Below are positions 26,745 to 35,578 of a DNA stretch of 64,000 nucleotides, in pieces. The DNA comes from CAWGXZ01 sp963826695 (GTDB lineage: Bacteria; Pseudomonadota; Gammaproteobacteria; Burkholderiales; Burkholderiaceae_C): positions 62,001-126,000 of the forward strand of contig CAWGXZ010000006.1 in assembly GCA_963826695.1 (NCBI GenBank), read 5' to 3'. The first letter of the stretch is position 1. Every line of letters starts with the position of its first letter. Below the pieces are notes generated by a model. That model did no database searches. It saw nothing but the letters and a program-made list of their open reading frames with translations, and was not told the origin of the DNA. The position numbers were made by a program, and so were the translations under genes.

Positions 26745-27806
26745 ATGAAACGCCTTGCCCCCACCCGCTGTATCCAGGCGATCTGCCTGATCGCTTCGAG
26801 CCTGCCGGCGCTGTCTGCCGCGCAAAGCAGCAACGTGACCATCTACGGCCTGATGGATGCTGCCGTGCGCCGCGCCACCAACGTCGATGCCGTACGCAAT
26901 TCGCGCGTGACGATGGAAGACGGCATCTTCACCGGCACGCGCCTCGGCTTGCGGATTCGCGAGGATCTCGGCGGTGGACTGAGCGCGATCGGCCTCATGG
27001 AATCCGGCTTCGACCCGAGCAGCGGCGTCTCGCTGCAGGCGAGTCCGGTGGCCGACTTCGGCCAGACCGCTGCAGCGCCGCGCTTCTGGGGCCGCGAGGT
27101 CAATGTGACGCTGCGTCAGGCCGATCGCTGGGGCGTGACGCTCGGGCGCCAGTACACCCTGGCGCATCAGATGACTGCGCGCTTCCAGCCACAGGGCAAC
27201 CCGAACAGCGCCGCACACTCGATCTTCAGCAGCCACCACGTGGCCCGCCAGGACAACGTCGTCAAGCTCGATGCCAAGGTGGCCGGCGTCGAAGTGGCGG
27301 CCTCGAAGACGCTCGGCGAAGTCGCCGGCAACGACGGCAGCGACGCGTGGGCCGCGTCGGTGGCCTACTCGGGCGGCCCGGTCTTCGTCGCCGGCTACGT
27401 GCAGCGCCTGAAGAACCTGGCCGATACCGAGGAGCGCCGGATCGTCGGCCTCGGCGGCAGCTACAAGTTCTCCCCCAAGGCCACGGTCTTCACCGGCGCC
27501 ATGCGCCGCACCAACGCGGTCAGCCTGCAAACCAACAACGTCTGGACGCTTGGCACGAACTACGAGGTTCTGCCGGCAGTGACGCTCAGCGCCGCCTACC
27601 TGCACGACAAGCAGTCCGGCAGCGCGGCACTGGAAGGCTCGCGCAAGCTCGGCTACGTGACCGCCAGCTATGCGTTTTCGAAGCGCACCGACGTCTACGC
27701 CGTCGTCGACCGCAACCTCGTCGCCGGCGGCTACGCGACGCCCGCCTTCATGGGCACCAAGGGCGGCCAGACCGGCGTGGTGATGGCGCTGCGGCACAGA
27801 TTCTGA
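26745..27806 (+). CDS. Gram-negative general porin
   Basis: A 353-residue outer-membrane porin of the betaproteobacterial type. The ATG at 26745 follows CCAGGAGAC. A Sec signal (cleavage near LSA-AQSS) precedes the first strand SNVTIYGLMDAAVRR. Later blocks are GTRLGLRIREDLGGGLSA, FWGREVNVTLRQADRWGVTLG and the terminal strand VVMALRHRF ending in Phe, as expected for BAM recognition. It likely admits aromatic or carboxylic acids for the adjacent pathway. The 259 bp before it (26486-26744) hold no supportable gene. Confidence 0.93.
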   Translation: MKRLAPTRCIQAICLIASSLPALSAAQSSNVTIYGLMDAAVRRATNVDAVRNSRVTMEDGIFTGTRLGLRIREDLGGGLSAIGLMESGFDPSSGVSLQASPVADFGQTAAAPRFWGREVNVTLRQADRWGVTLGRQYTLAHQMTARFQPQGNPNSAAHSIFSSHHVARQDNVVKLDAKVAGVEVAASKTLGEVAGNDGSDAWAASVAYSGGPVFVAGYVQRLKNLADTEERRIVGLGGSYKFSPKATVFTGAMRRTNAVSLQTNNVWTLGTNYEVLPAVTLSAAYLHDKQSGSAALEGSRKLGYVTASYAFSKRTDVYAVVDRNLVAGGYATPAFMGTKGGQTGVVMALRHRF

Positions 27807-27818
27807 CCAGACGCCCCG

Positions 27819-28092
27819 CTACGGGGACAGCAGCCGCCCGTCGACGAACAGGATCCGCGTGTCGGCGCTCAGGCCATTGACCGGCCGGCAGTCGATGCGC
27901 AGGCTGCCGCCGAAGCGCTTGGACGGGGCGCGCAGCTCGAGGCGCACGCCCGCGGTTCGAAGGGGTGTCGTGGCTCGGCCCTCAGTGTGGCCAGCCCAGG
28001 TGCCAGTACAGCCACACGTCCTGCTCACGGCGGCCCATGCCGCAGGACGGGCGCGTCGCAGTCCGAAACGAACGACGCGCCGGGTTCGCAAA
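27819..28092 (-). other. Non-genic gap with a possible gene remnant
   Basis: The gap between the porin and the beta-propeller gene (27807-28092) contains a minus-strand open stretch ending SADTRILFVDGRLLSP, which reads like the C-terminal tail of a degraded protein, while its upstream part looks like random high-GC translation. I do not recognise a family and do not call a gene. Confidence 0.2.
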
Positions 28093-29511
28093 TCACCGGG
28101 CCTTGAATGTCCCGATCAGGTACGACTCGTCGCCAACCCCCGTCACCCGGCCGGCGACCGTGTAAGTCTCCAGATCGACAAGCCAGACCACGCCTGAATT
28201 CGCACCGGTCCTCGGGGCACCGGTGATGGCGGCGTATTTGCCGTTCGAGGTGAATGTCACGCCCCGCGGGCGAGAAGGACGTCCGTCAGGCGTTGCCAGC
28301 GCCAGGCGCTTGATCTCCGACGGTTGCTTTGCAAGCGCCTTGGCGACATCCACCACGGAGATGTTGTTGGTGCGGAAGTGCGTCACCACGATGCGCTTGC
28401 CGTCGGGCGTGAACGCTGCCACGAACGGGCGCGTGCCCACGGCAGGGTCGTCTGTTCCGACCTGCACGCGCGCCACTTCAGCCGTCGCGGGCGTGGTCAA
28501 GGCCTTTTCCACGTCGATGATCGAAATGGTGTTGCCCTCCTTGCCGGTCGCCATGTCCTCGCGTGCCGCCAGGGCGACGAGCTTGCCGTCCGGGCTCGTC
28601 GAGATGCCGAAACCGCCGGTCTGCGTCGGGATGCGGGCCAACTCGGCGCCGGGGTCGTTGGCCAGGGCCTTCTGCAGGCTGATGACGGAAATGTCGTTGG
28701 TACCGCCGTTTGCCGTGAAGATCGTGCCGCCGCCCAGTGAACTGACCGTGACGCCGTTGGTCGCGGCGAAGCAGCCGAACCGGGGGTCGGGCGAGCTGCG
28801 TGGCAATGGGTTGACGGGGCATGGAAAGCTCGGCTTGCCATACGCTTGCACAACCTGCCGGATCACCGTGTTGGTGGCCAGGTCCACGATACCGATCGTG
28901 CGGCCGCCGTCTTCGCTGTTGAGCGACTCGGAAGCAGCCGCCACCGCGTACTTCTGGTCCGGCGTGATTGCGAAGCCGGTCGCGCCGTTGTTCTTGCCGT
29001 CGATATAGCCTTCGACTGCATTGAGCGTGCCGTTGTTGGCAGGGTCGAGTGCCTTGGTCAGGTCGAGGACCGTGTAGGTGCCGGGCCATCCATGCTGGAA
29101 GGAAGCCGTCTCCGCCGGCGTCGACTTCCCTGAATGGTTCGAGATGTACGCGCGGCGCTGGTCGGCCGAGATCACCACCGAGATGGGCTGTCCGCTCGCG
29201 ACGGTGTCGAGCCTGCCGGTTCCCGTGGCGTCGATGTTCGGGGTCACCCGCAACCGATTGACGATGGCGTTGGCCGTGGCGTCGTTGGCCGGAATCAAGG
29301 CCTTTTCGACGTCGATTGCAATGACCGTGTTGTCCCAGCGACCGCTGGCCAAGAGATAGTCTTTTTCCGGGAGGCCGCCATCACTGCCACCGCAGCTGGT
29401 GGCCAGTAGCGCGGCTGCCAGCACGGTCAGGGTGCCGATGTTCCAGGGCTCTGCGCGATGGCGACGGACATCCGCCGGACGGGTATTGCACGAACCTTTT
29501 GATTCTGACAT
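28093..29511 (-). CDS. Beta-propeller (YncE/lactonase-like) lipoprotein
   Basis: A 472-residue secreted protein with a late lipobox (LLATSC, Cys 40) and repeated beta-propeller blades. Each blade has a beta-strand followed by DxxKAL: TVIAIDVEKALIPAN, YTVLDLTKALDPAN, ISVISLQKALAND, ISIIDVEKALTTP, ISVVDVAKALAK. Between blades lie SADQRRAYISN, TPDQKYAVAAA, SPDGKLVALAA and TPDGKRIVVTH. The repeat suggests six or seven blades. Function unknown: binding or lactonase activity are options, but no lactonase metal site is obvious. It is transcribed from an unusually AT-rich upstream region. Confidence 0.82.
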   Translation of the reverse strand: MSESKGSCNTRPADVRRHRAEPWNIGTLTVLAAALLATSCGGSDGGLPEKDYLLASGRWDNTVIAIDVEKALIPANDATANAIVNRLRVTPNIDATGTGRLDTVASGQPISVVISADQRRAYISNHSGKSTPAETASFQHGWPGTYTVLDLTKALDPANNGTLNAVEGYIDGKNNGATGFAITPDQKYAVAAASESLNSEDGGRTIGIVDLATNTVIRQVVQAYGKPSFPCPVNPLPRSSPDPRFGCFAATNGVTVSSLGGGTIFTANGGTNDISVISLQKALANDPGAELARIPTQTGGFGISTSPDGKLVALAAREDMATGKEGNTISIIDVEKALTTPATAEVARVQVGTDDPAVGTRPFVAAFTPDGKRIVVTHFRTNNISVVDVAKALAKQPSEIKRLALATPDGRPSRPRGVTFTSNGKYAAITGAPRTGANSGVVWLVDLETYTVAGRVTGVGDESYLIGTFKAR

Positions 29512-29851
29512 CGAGGATTTTCCTTTGGCTGTCGGGCTGGTAAGAATGGCTTGGCGGAATCCTATTTTGCATACAAAAAATCCCGGCGAGCATCTCGTTT
29601 ACCCTTCAAAGGCAGAGGCGTCAGTTTCCCCGAAGTGGGGAGATCCTTTTAATTGCATACAAAACTTGAGGGTGCTTTGCGTCTTGCCAAGCGGCTGGCA
29701 GCGGCTCAGGCGTGGCGCTGTTCCGCGGTGCGAGCCATGCCTCGAGTTGGCTGAACCCGCGCCGCAGCCATGGCCGCGGCGCGGCACGGGATCGATGTCA
29801 ACGCGATCCGAGGACGATGGCGGCGTACGTCGCCCCCACGCGCCGCACGCT
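29512..29851. promoter_or_regulatory. AT-rich 340-bp gap with a repeated 12-mer operator-like sequence
   Basis: The sequence TTGCATACAAAA occurs twice in the same orientation, at 29567-29578 and 29653-29664, 86 bp apart. The first copy extends to TTTTG-CATA-CAAAA, a 5-bp inverted repeat. The surrounding 29560-29670 is far more AT-rich than the rest of the window. The repeats lie upstream of the beta-propeller gene and beyond the 3' end of the SDR gene, so they probably control the former. The shape resembles GntR-type operators; this is inference. Confidence 0.5.
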
Positions 29852-30553
29852 TCAGCAAAGGCCCGTCACCGGCAGCGCCGCACCGTGGATCGCCCGCGCC
29901 TGCGGTGACGCCAGGAACTCGATCACGTTCGCCAGGTCCCGCGGCGCGACCCACTGCGCCGGGTCGGCGTCGGGCATCGCCTGGCGGTTCTCGGGCGTGT
30001 CGATGACCGTCGGCAGCACGCAGTTGACGTGGATGCCCTGCATGCGCAGCTCGGCGCTCATCGCCTCGGTGAGGCGGACCACGGCCGACTTCGATGCGGT
30101 GTAGGCGCCCATCTGCGCCACGCCTTTCGAGGCGCTGAAAGCACCGACGTTGACGATCCAGCCGCTGCCGCGGGCGAGCATGTGCGGCACGACCGCGCGG
30201 GATGCATGCAGGACGGTGCGCGCATTGAGGTCGAACAGGAAGTCCCAGCTGCCGTCGCCCGTCTCGTGCACCGCCTCGCCCATGCGGAAGCCGCCGGCCA
30301 GGTTGCAAAGGACGTCGATCCGCCCGAAGCGATCGAGTGCATGCCGCACGACCGCGTCCACCTCGTCCTGCCGCAGCAGGTTGGCGGGCGCGAGCAGCAC
30401 GTCGTTGCCTGCGTTGCCGAACGCAGCCGCCAGGGCGTCGAGCCGCAGGTCGACCAGCACCAGCCGGTCGCCGCGGGCGCGGAACGCCTGCGCCACGGCG
30501 CGGCCGAGGTTGCCGGCGGCACCGGTGATCAGGACCACCCGCGACTCGCTCAT
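29852..30553 (-). CDS. Short-chain dehydrogenase/reductase
   Basis: A 233-residue classical SDR. The NAD(P)-binding GAAGNLGRAVA motif is at the N-terminus, NLAGG follows the fourth strand, and the catalytic YTASK is present (about residue 151). DLRLD after the second strand suggests NAD preference. Its start overlaps the phhA stop by 4 bp, so it is the last gene of the phenylalanine/tyrosine operon. Dihydropteridine reductase, which would regenerate the pterin cofactor of PhhA, is an attractive role because human-type DHPR is an SDR. This is inferred from position and fold only. Confidence 0.85.
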   Translation of the reverse strand: MSESRVVLITGAAGNLGRAVAQAFRARGDRLVLVDLRLDALAAAFGNAGNDVLLAPANLLRQDEVDAVVRHALDRFGRIDVLCNLAGGFRMGEAVHETGDGSWDFLFDLNARTVLHASRAVVPHMLARGSGWIVNVGAFSASKGVAQMGAYTASKSAVVRLTEAMSAELRMQGIHVNCVLPTVIDTPENRQAMPDADPAQWVAPRDLANVIEFLASPQARAIHGAALPVTGLC

Positions 30554-31473
30554 GGCGGCGACTCCCTGCGCCTGGCGGCGTGGTGGCTGCCGTTGCCGCG
30601 GGTGACCACGTCGTCGCTTGCCAGCACGTCCCCCGGCTCGTACCCGGGCCCGCTGTCCAGCCGTTCGTAGATCGGCGCGAAATCGATGCTGGCCAGCGCC
30701 AGCAGTTCGTCGAGGCTGTCGATGACGAAGTAGCTTTCCTGGAAGTCGTCGATGCGGTAGTCGGTGCGCATCACCCGCTCGAGGTCGAAGCGCAGGCGGT
30801 TCGGCGACGCGCTTTCGAGCGCGAAGATGCTTTCGGTGTACGACGAGGCGATTCCGGCACCGTAGATGCGCAGCCCTTCGGCTTGCCGCAGCAGCCCGAA
30901 CTCGACCGTGTACCAGTACACCCGCGCCAGCTGCGCCAGCTTGCCGAGCCGCTGCGCGCGCAGGCCGCCTTCACCGTAGGCCTGGATGTAGTCGGCGATC
31001 ACCGGGTTCATCAGCATCGGCACGTGGCCGAACACGTCGTGAAAGACGTCGGGCTCTTCCAGGTAGTCGAGCTGGTGCGGCCGGCGGATGAACTGTCCGG
31101 CGGGGAAGCGCCGGTTGGCGAGGTGCTCGAAGAACACTTCGTCGGGCACCAGCCCCGGCACGGCGACGACCTGCCAGCCGGTGCGCTGCGTCAGCACGTC
31201 CGAAAGCCGGCGGAAGTCGGGGATCTGCTCGGGGCCGATCGGCAAGTCCTGCATGCCTTGCACGAACTCGTCGCAGGCACGCCCGGGCAGCAGCCGGGTC
31301 TGGCGCTCGAACAGCGTCTTCCAGACCCCGTGCTCCTCGGGCGTGTAGCGCTCCCAGCCCTGGTCGATGGTCCAGTCGGCCCGTTCGGGTCCGGCTGCCT
31401 CGCCGGCGGCGAGGCCGTGTTTGACAGCGGCCGCGGCGGCTTCGCCGGATTGCTCGTTCAGTTGTCGCTGCAT
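30550..31473 (-). CDS. phhA: Phenylalanine 4-monooxygenase
   Basis: A 307-residue bacterial phenylalanine hydroxylase, which makes tyrosine from phenylalanine using tetrahydropterin, O2 and Fe(II). I chose ATG 31473 (GGAGC upstream). It gives the normal N-terminus before WTIDQGWERYTPEEH. Iron ligands are in EPDVFHDVFGHVPML (two His) and in YWYTVEFGLL (Glu). RRPHQLDYLEEPD and GIASSYTESIFAL are also typical. It overlaps phhB by 16 bp upstream and the SDR gene by 4 bp downstream. Confidence 0.97.
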   Translation of the reverse strand: MQRQLNEQSGEAAAAAVKHGLAAGEAAGPERADWTIDQGWERYTPEEHGVWKTLFERQTRLLPGRACDEFVQGMQDLPIGPEQIPDFRRLSDVLTQRTGWQVVAVPGLVPDEVFFEHLANRRFPAGQFIRRPHQLDYLEEPDVFHDVFGHVPMLMNPVIADYIQAYGEGGLRAQRLGKLAQLARVYWYTVEFGLLRQAEGLRIYGAGIASSYTESIFALESASPNRLRFDLERVMRTDYRIDDFQESYFVIDSLDELLALASIDFAPIYERLDSGPGYEPGDVLASDDVVTRGNGSHHAARRRESPP

Positions 31474-31802
31474 GCCGAAGCTCCGGGCCCCTGCGGCCCG
31501 CCTGCCGCCCACTGCGCATAGACGCGGTCGACCACCGCGGCCAGTTCGATGTCGTTGGTCGAGAGCCCTTTCACGTCGTGCGTCGTCAGCGTGATCACGA
31601 CGCGGTTGTAGACGTTCGACCACTCCGGATGGTGGTTGCGCTTCTCGGCCGCCAGGGCAATCTGCGTCATGAAGCCGAAGGCTTGCGCGAAGTCATCGAA
31701 CCTGAACTCCCGCGTGAGGGTGCCGCCGCGTTGCGCGTCGAAGCGCCAGGCGGGCAGCGTTTGCGTCAATCCGCTCAGCGCGGCGTCGTCGAGTTTCTTC
31801 AT
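31458..31802 (-). CDS. phhB: Pterin-4a-carbinolamine dehydratase
   Basis: A 114-residue PCD/DCoH protein that dehydrates the 4a-hydroxypterin released by phenylalanine hydroxylase. Signatures are REFRFDDFAQAFGFM, AEKRNHHPEWSNVYN with the catalytic His residues, and the final LTTHDVKGLSTNDIELA. It precedes phhA on the same strand with overlapping reading frames, so the two are tightly coupled. Confidence 0.96.
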   Translation of the reverse strand: MKKLDDAALSGLTQTLPAWRFDAQRGGTLTREFRFDDFAQAFGFMTQIALAAEKRNHHPEWSNVYNRVVITLTTHDVKGLSTNDIELAAVVDRVYAQWAAGGPQGPGASACSDN

Positions 31803-31859
31803 GCGGGGTTCTCCTTCAGGGTTCGAGCGAGCGGCCGGTGCGTCGGGTGGAAATCCTGC

Positions 31860-33146
31860 TCAGGCCATCGGCAATGCCGGCAGCACCGTGCCTCGGCATT
31901 CGCCGAAGCCGATGCGCCGGGCACCTTCGCGCTGGCAATGGCCGCGCAGGATGACCGTGTCGCCGTCGTCCAGGAAGGTGCGCGATTCGCCGTTCGACAA
32001 GGCGAGCGGCCGCTTGCCGCCGCCGCTCAGCTCGAGCAGCGAGCCGCCCTGCTCGGCTTCGGGCCCCGAGAGCGTGCCGGTGCCGAACAGGTCGCCGTTC
32101 GACAGGTTGCAGCCGTTGACGGTGTGGTGCGCCACCATCTGCGCCACGGTCCAGTAGGCGTCGCGGTAGTTCGACGCCATCAGCCGGTCGCCCGGATGCC
32201 CGGCTGCGCGCATCGCCGCGGTCTGCAGCCAGACTTCGAGCTCGATGTCGAAGGCACCGTGCGCGCGGTTCCCGGCCGAATCCAGATAGGGCAGGGGATC
32301 GGGATCGCCCTCGGGCCTGGCGTACGCGGCCCGGAACGGCGCCAGTGCGTCGAGCGTCACCACCCACGGCGAGAGCGTGCTCGCGAAGTTCTTCGACAGG
32401 AAGGGCCCCAGCGGCTGGTATTCCCAACCCTGGATGTCGCGCGCGCTCCAGTCGTTGAAGAGCGTCAGGCCGAAGACGTGTTCTTCCGCGTCGGCGATAC
32501 CGATGCGCTGCCCGAGCGCGTTCGGACGCCCGATCACCACGCCGAGTTCGAGTTCGTAGTCGAGCCGCCGGCTCGGCCCGAGCGTCGGCACCTCCGAGTC
32601 GGGCGCCCTGGTCTGGCCGAGCGGGCGGTGGAACGACTGGCCGCTGGCGATGATCGACGAGGCCCGGCCATGGTAGCCGATCGGCACCCATTTGTAGTTC
32701 GGCAGCAGCGGGTTGTCGGGGCGGAACTGCTTGCCGACGGTGGTCGCGTGGTGGATGCTCGTGTAGAAGTCGGTGTAGTCGCCGACGACGCAGGGCAGCC
32801 CGAGTTCGACGCGCGACTGCGGCACCAGCGCCTCGCGAAAGCGCGCCTCGTCGGCACTGCCATGGCGCAGCCCGGCAGAGATCGCCTGGCGCAGTGCCAG
32901 TCGCGGCTCGCGCGACAGCCGCATCAGCCGGTTGATGTCGTGGGTTTCGATCAGCCTGGCGCGGCGCAGGTCGAGCACCTGGTCGCCGATCGCCACGCCG
33001 ATGCGCCAGTCCATGTCGTCGGCACGGCGGAAGCGGCCGAACGGCAGGTTCTGGACCGGAAAATCGGTCTGCGGGTCGTTGGCCGATTCGAGCCAGCTTT
33101 GCAGTGCCGGGTCGTGGGTTTCGTCGATCGAGGGGACGGCGTTCAT
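31860..33146 (-). CDS. fahA: Fumarylacetoacetase
   Basis: A 428-residue hydrolase that splits fumarylacetoacetate to fumarate and acetoacetate, the last step of tyrosine breakdown. The ATG at 33146 overlaps the hmgA stop by 4 bp. Signatures are YTDFYTSIHHATTVG, YHGRASSII, LDYELELGVVIGRPN, FNDWSARDIQGWEYQPLGPF and GTLSGPE. Together with hmgA and hppD it makes most of the homogentisate route. No maleylacetoacetate isomerase gene is in the window. Confidence 0.97.
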   Translation of the reverse strand: MNAVPSIDETHDPALQSWLESANDPQTDFPVQNLPFGRFRRADDMDWRIGVAIGDQVLDLRRARLIETHDINRLMRLSREPRLALRQAISAGLRHGSADEARFREALVPQSRVELGLPCVVGDYTDFYTSIHHATTVGKQFRPDNPLLPNYKWVPIGYHGRASSIIASGQSFHRPLGQTRAPDSEVPTLGPSRRLDYELELGVVIGRPNALGQRIGIADAEEHVFGLTLFNDWSARDIQGWEYQPLGPFLSKNFASTLSPWVVTLDALAPFRAAYARPEGDPDPLPYLDSAGNRAHGAFDIELEVWLQTAAMRAAGHPGDRLMASNYRDAYWTVAQMVAHHTVNGCNLSNGDLFGTGTLSGPEAEQGGSLLELSGGGKRPLALSNGESRTFLDDGDTVILRGHCQREGARRIGFGECRGTVLPALPMA

Positions 33147-34456
33147 GGCTGCTCCGGGTTGAAGTGCTTCTGCAGTCCCTGCCAGCAGCGGTGGTACTCG
33201 CGCTGGCGCTCGGCGGTTTCCATCGCATACGCGGTCGGCCGCAGCACGTGCCGCGTCTCGAACATGAACGCCATGGTGTCGCGGATCACGTCGGGCTTGC
33301 TCAGGTCGGCACGGCTGGCCTTCTCGAACGTCTCGGCATCGGGACCATGGCCGCTCATGCTGTTGTGCAGGCTGCAGCCGCCGGGCAGGAAGCCCTCCGC
33401 CTTGGCATCGTAGGCGCCGGTGACCAGGCCCATGAACTCGCTTGCCAGGTTGCGGTGGAACCAGGGCGGGCGGAAGGTGTCCTGCGCGACCAGGGTGCGC
33501 GGCGGAAAGATGACGAAGTCGATCGCGCTGACGCCCGGCGTGTCGCTGGCGGAATGCAGCACGAGGAAGATCGACGGGTCCGGGTGGTCGTAGCTGATCG
33601 AGCCGATGGCGTTGAAGCGCCGCAGGTCGTACTTGTACGGCGCGCAGTTGCCGTGCCAGGCGACGACGTCGAACGGCGAATGGTCCATCTCGGCGCGCCA
33701 CAGGTGCCCCATGAACTTGGCGACCAGCTGCTGCGGGCGCTCGATGTCCTCGTACGCGGCGACCGGCGCCAGGAAGTCGCGCGGATTGGCCAGGCCGTTG
33801 GCGCCGATCGGCCCGAGGTCAGGCAGCTTGAACGGCGCGCCGTGGTTCTCGCAGACGTAGCCGCGCGCACTGGCGTCGAGCAGCTCGACGCGAAAGCGCA
33901 CGCCACGCGGGATGACGACGATCTCCTGCGGCTCGACATCGACGACGCCGAACTCGGTGACGAAGCGCTGGCGGCCTTCCTGCGGCACGACCAGCAGTTC
34001 GCCGTCGGCGCTGTAGAAGGCGCGGTCGACCATCGAGCGGTTGCAGGCATAGACGTGGCACGCCGCACCGGTGTGCGCATGCGGGTCGCCGTTGCCGGCC
34101 ATCGTCACCAGCCCGTCGACGAAGTCACACGGCGCATCGGGCATCGGCAGCGGATTCCAGCGCAGCTGGTCGGGCGGCGTCGGCACGGCGCCGAAGTCGC
34201 TGACGATGCGGCCGGCGTCGATGCGCTCGAACGGCCGGTGCATCGCGGCCGGGCGGATGCGGTACAGCCAGCTGCGCAGGTTGTCGCCGCGCGGCGCGGT
34301 GAAGGCGCTGCCGGTGAACTGCTCGGCATAGAGGCCGTAAGCGCAGCGCTGCGGCGAGTTGCGGCCGACCGGCAGCGCGCCGGGCAGCGCCTCGGTGGCG
34401 AATTCGTTGCGAAAGCCGGATTGGTAGCGCAGCGTGGGGGCGTCGGTCGCGTTCAC
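33143..34456 (-). CDS. hmgA: Homogentisate 1,2-dioxygenase
   Basis: A 437-residue Fe(II) dioxygenase opening homogentisate to maleylacetoacetate. The start is the GTG at 34456, four bases after the hppD stop. Earlier in-frame sequence overlaps hppD and has no family character. Signatures are YQSGFRNEFATEALPGALP at the N-terminus, PPWFHRNLASEFMGLV and GHGPDAETFEKAS with the iron-binding His and Glu residues, and the C-terminal TRHVLRPTAYA. Confidence 0.97.
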   Translation of the reverse strand: MNATDAPTLRYQSGFRNEFATEALPGALPVGRNSPQRCAYGLYAEQFTGSAFTAPRGDNLRSWLYRIRPAAMHRPFERIDAGRIVSDFGAVPTPPDQLRWNPLPMPDAPCDFVDGLVTMAGNGDPHAHTGAACHVYACNRSMVDRAFYSADGELLVVPQEGRQRFVTEFGVVDVEPQEIVVIPRGVRFRVELLDASARGYVCENHGAPFKLPDLGPIGANGLANPRDFLAPVAAYEDIERPQQLVAKFMGHLWRAEMDHSPFDVVAWHGNCAPYKYDLRRFNAIGSISYDHPDPSIFLVLHSASDTPGVSAIDFVIFPPRTLVAQDTFRPPWFHRNLASEFMGLVTGAYDAKAEGFLPGGCSLHNSMSGHGPDAETFEKASRADLSKPDVIRDTMAFMFETRHVLRPTAYAMETAERQREYHRCWQGLQKHFNPEQP

Positions 34457-34460
34457 CTCG

Positions 34461-35537
34461 TCACTCCACCGCCAGCACGCCGCGCTCGATCTGGTCGCGT
34501 TCGAGCGACTCGAACAGCGCCTTGAAGTTGCCTTCGCCGAAGCCCTCGTCGCCCTTGCGCTGGATGAACTCGAAGAACACCGGCCCGAAGGTCGCCTGCG
34601 AGAAGATCTGCAGCAGCAGCCGCTTGTGGCCGCCCTCGGTGCTGCCGTCGAGCAGGATGCCGCGGGTCTGCAAGGCCGACGCATCCTCGCCGTGGCCCGG
34701 CAGCCGCTGCTCGAGCATCCTGTAGTACGTCGCCGGCGGCGCGGTCATCAGCTTGACGCCGGCGTTGCGCAGGCTGTCGACGGTGGCGAGCAGGTCGTCG
34801 CTGAGCAGCGCGATGTGCTGGATGCCCTCGCCGTTGAACTGCATCAGGAACTCCTCGATCTGGCCGGCGCCCTTCGACGACTCCTCGTTCAGCGGAATGC
34901 GGATCCGGCCGTCGGGCGCGGTCATCGCCTTCGACGTGAGTCCGGTGTACTCGCCCTTGATGTCGAAGAAGCGGATCTCGCGGAAGTTGAACAGGCGCTC
35001 GTAGAAGTCGGCCCAGAAGGCCATGCGGCCGCGGTAGACGTTGTGCGTCAGGTGGTCGACGATCTTCAGCCCGTGGCCGCGCGGATGGCGGTCGACGCCC
35101 GGGTGGAACCGGAAGTCGATGTCGTAGATCGCCTGGCCTTCGTCGTAGCGGTCGATCAGGTAGAGCGGCGCGCCGCCGATTCCCTTGATCGCCGGCAGGC
35201 GCAGCTCCATCGGCCCGGTCGGCACCTCGATCGGCTGCGCGCCGAGTTCGAGCGCGCGGTGGTAGGCAGCGTGCGCGTCGCGCACCCGGAACGCCAGCCC
35301 GCACGCCGACGGGCCGTGTTCGGCGGCGAAGTACCAGGCAGGGCTCTTCGGCTCGCGGTTGACGATGAAGTTGATCTCGCCCTGGCGGTACAGCACCACG
35401 TCCTTCGAGCGGTGCCTGGCCACCTCGGTGAATCCCATCGTCTCGAGCATCGGCTCGATCACACCGGGTGTGGGCGAGGCGAACTCGACGAACTCGAAGC
35501 CTTCGAGCCCCATCGGATTGTCGAAAAGGTCAGCCAT
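34461..35537 (-). CDS. hppD: 4-hydroxyphenylpyruvate dioxygenase
   Basis: A 358-residue Fe(II) dioxygenase converting 4-hydroxyphenylpyruvate to homogentisate. The C-terminal catalytic half shows the two-His one-Glu iron site: GLKIVDHLTHNV, GEGIQHIALLSDD and FFEFIQRKGDEGFGEGNF. FDIKGEYTGL is also typical. It heads the hppD-hmgA-fahA-phhB-phhA-SDR run on the minus strand. The 41-bp gap to the upstream carbonic-anhydrase-like gene is too short to exclude a longer transcript. Confidence 0.97.
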   Translation of the reverse strand: MADLFDNPMGLEGFEFVEFASPTPGVIEPMLETMGFTEVARHRSKDVVLYRQGEINFIVNREPKSPAWYFAAEHGPSACGLAFRVRDAHAAYHRALELGAQPIEVPTGPMELRLPAIKGIGGAPLYLIDRYDEGQAIYDIDFRFHPGVDRHPRGHGLKIVDHLTHNVYRGRMAFWADFYERLFNFREIRFFDIKGEYTGLTSKAMTAPDGRIRIPLNEESSKGAGQIEEFLMQFNGEGIQHIALLSDDLLATVDSLRNAGVKLMTAPPATYYRMLEQRLPGHGEDASALQTRGILLDGSTEGGHKRLLLQIFSQATFGPVFFEFIQRKGDEGFGEGNFKALFESLERDQIERGVLAVE

Positions 35538-35578
35538 CTGGAATGCTCCTGGTTAAGCGTGTTGCAAGCGATCCGTGG

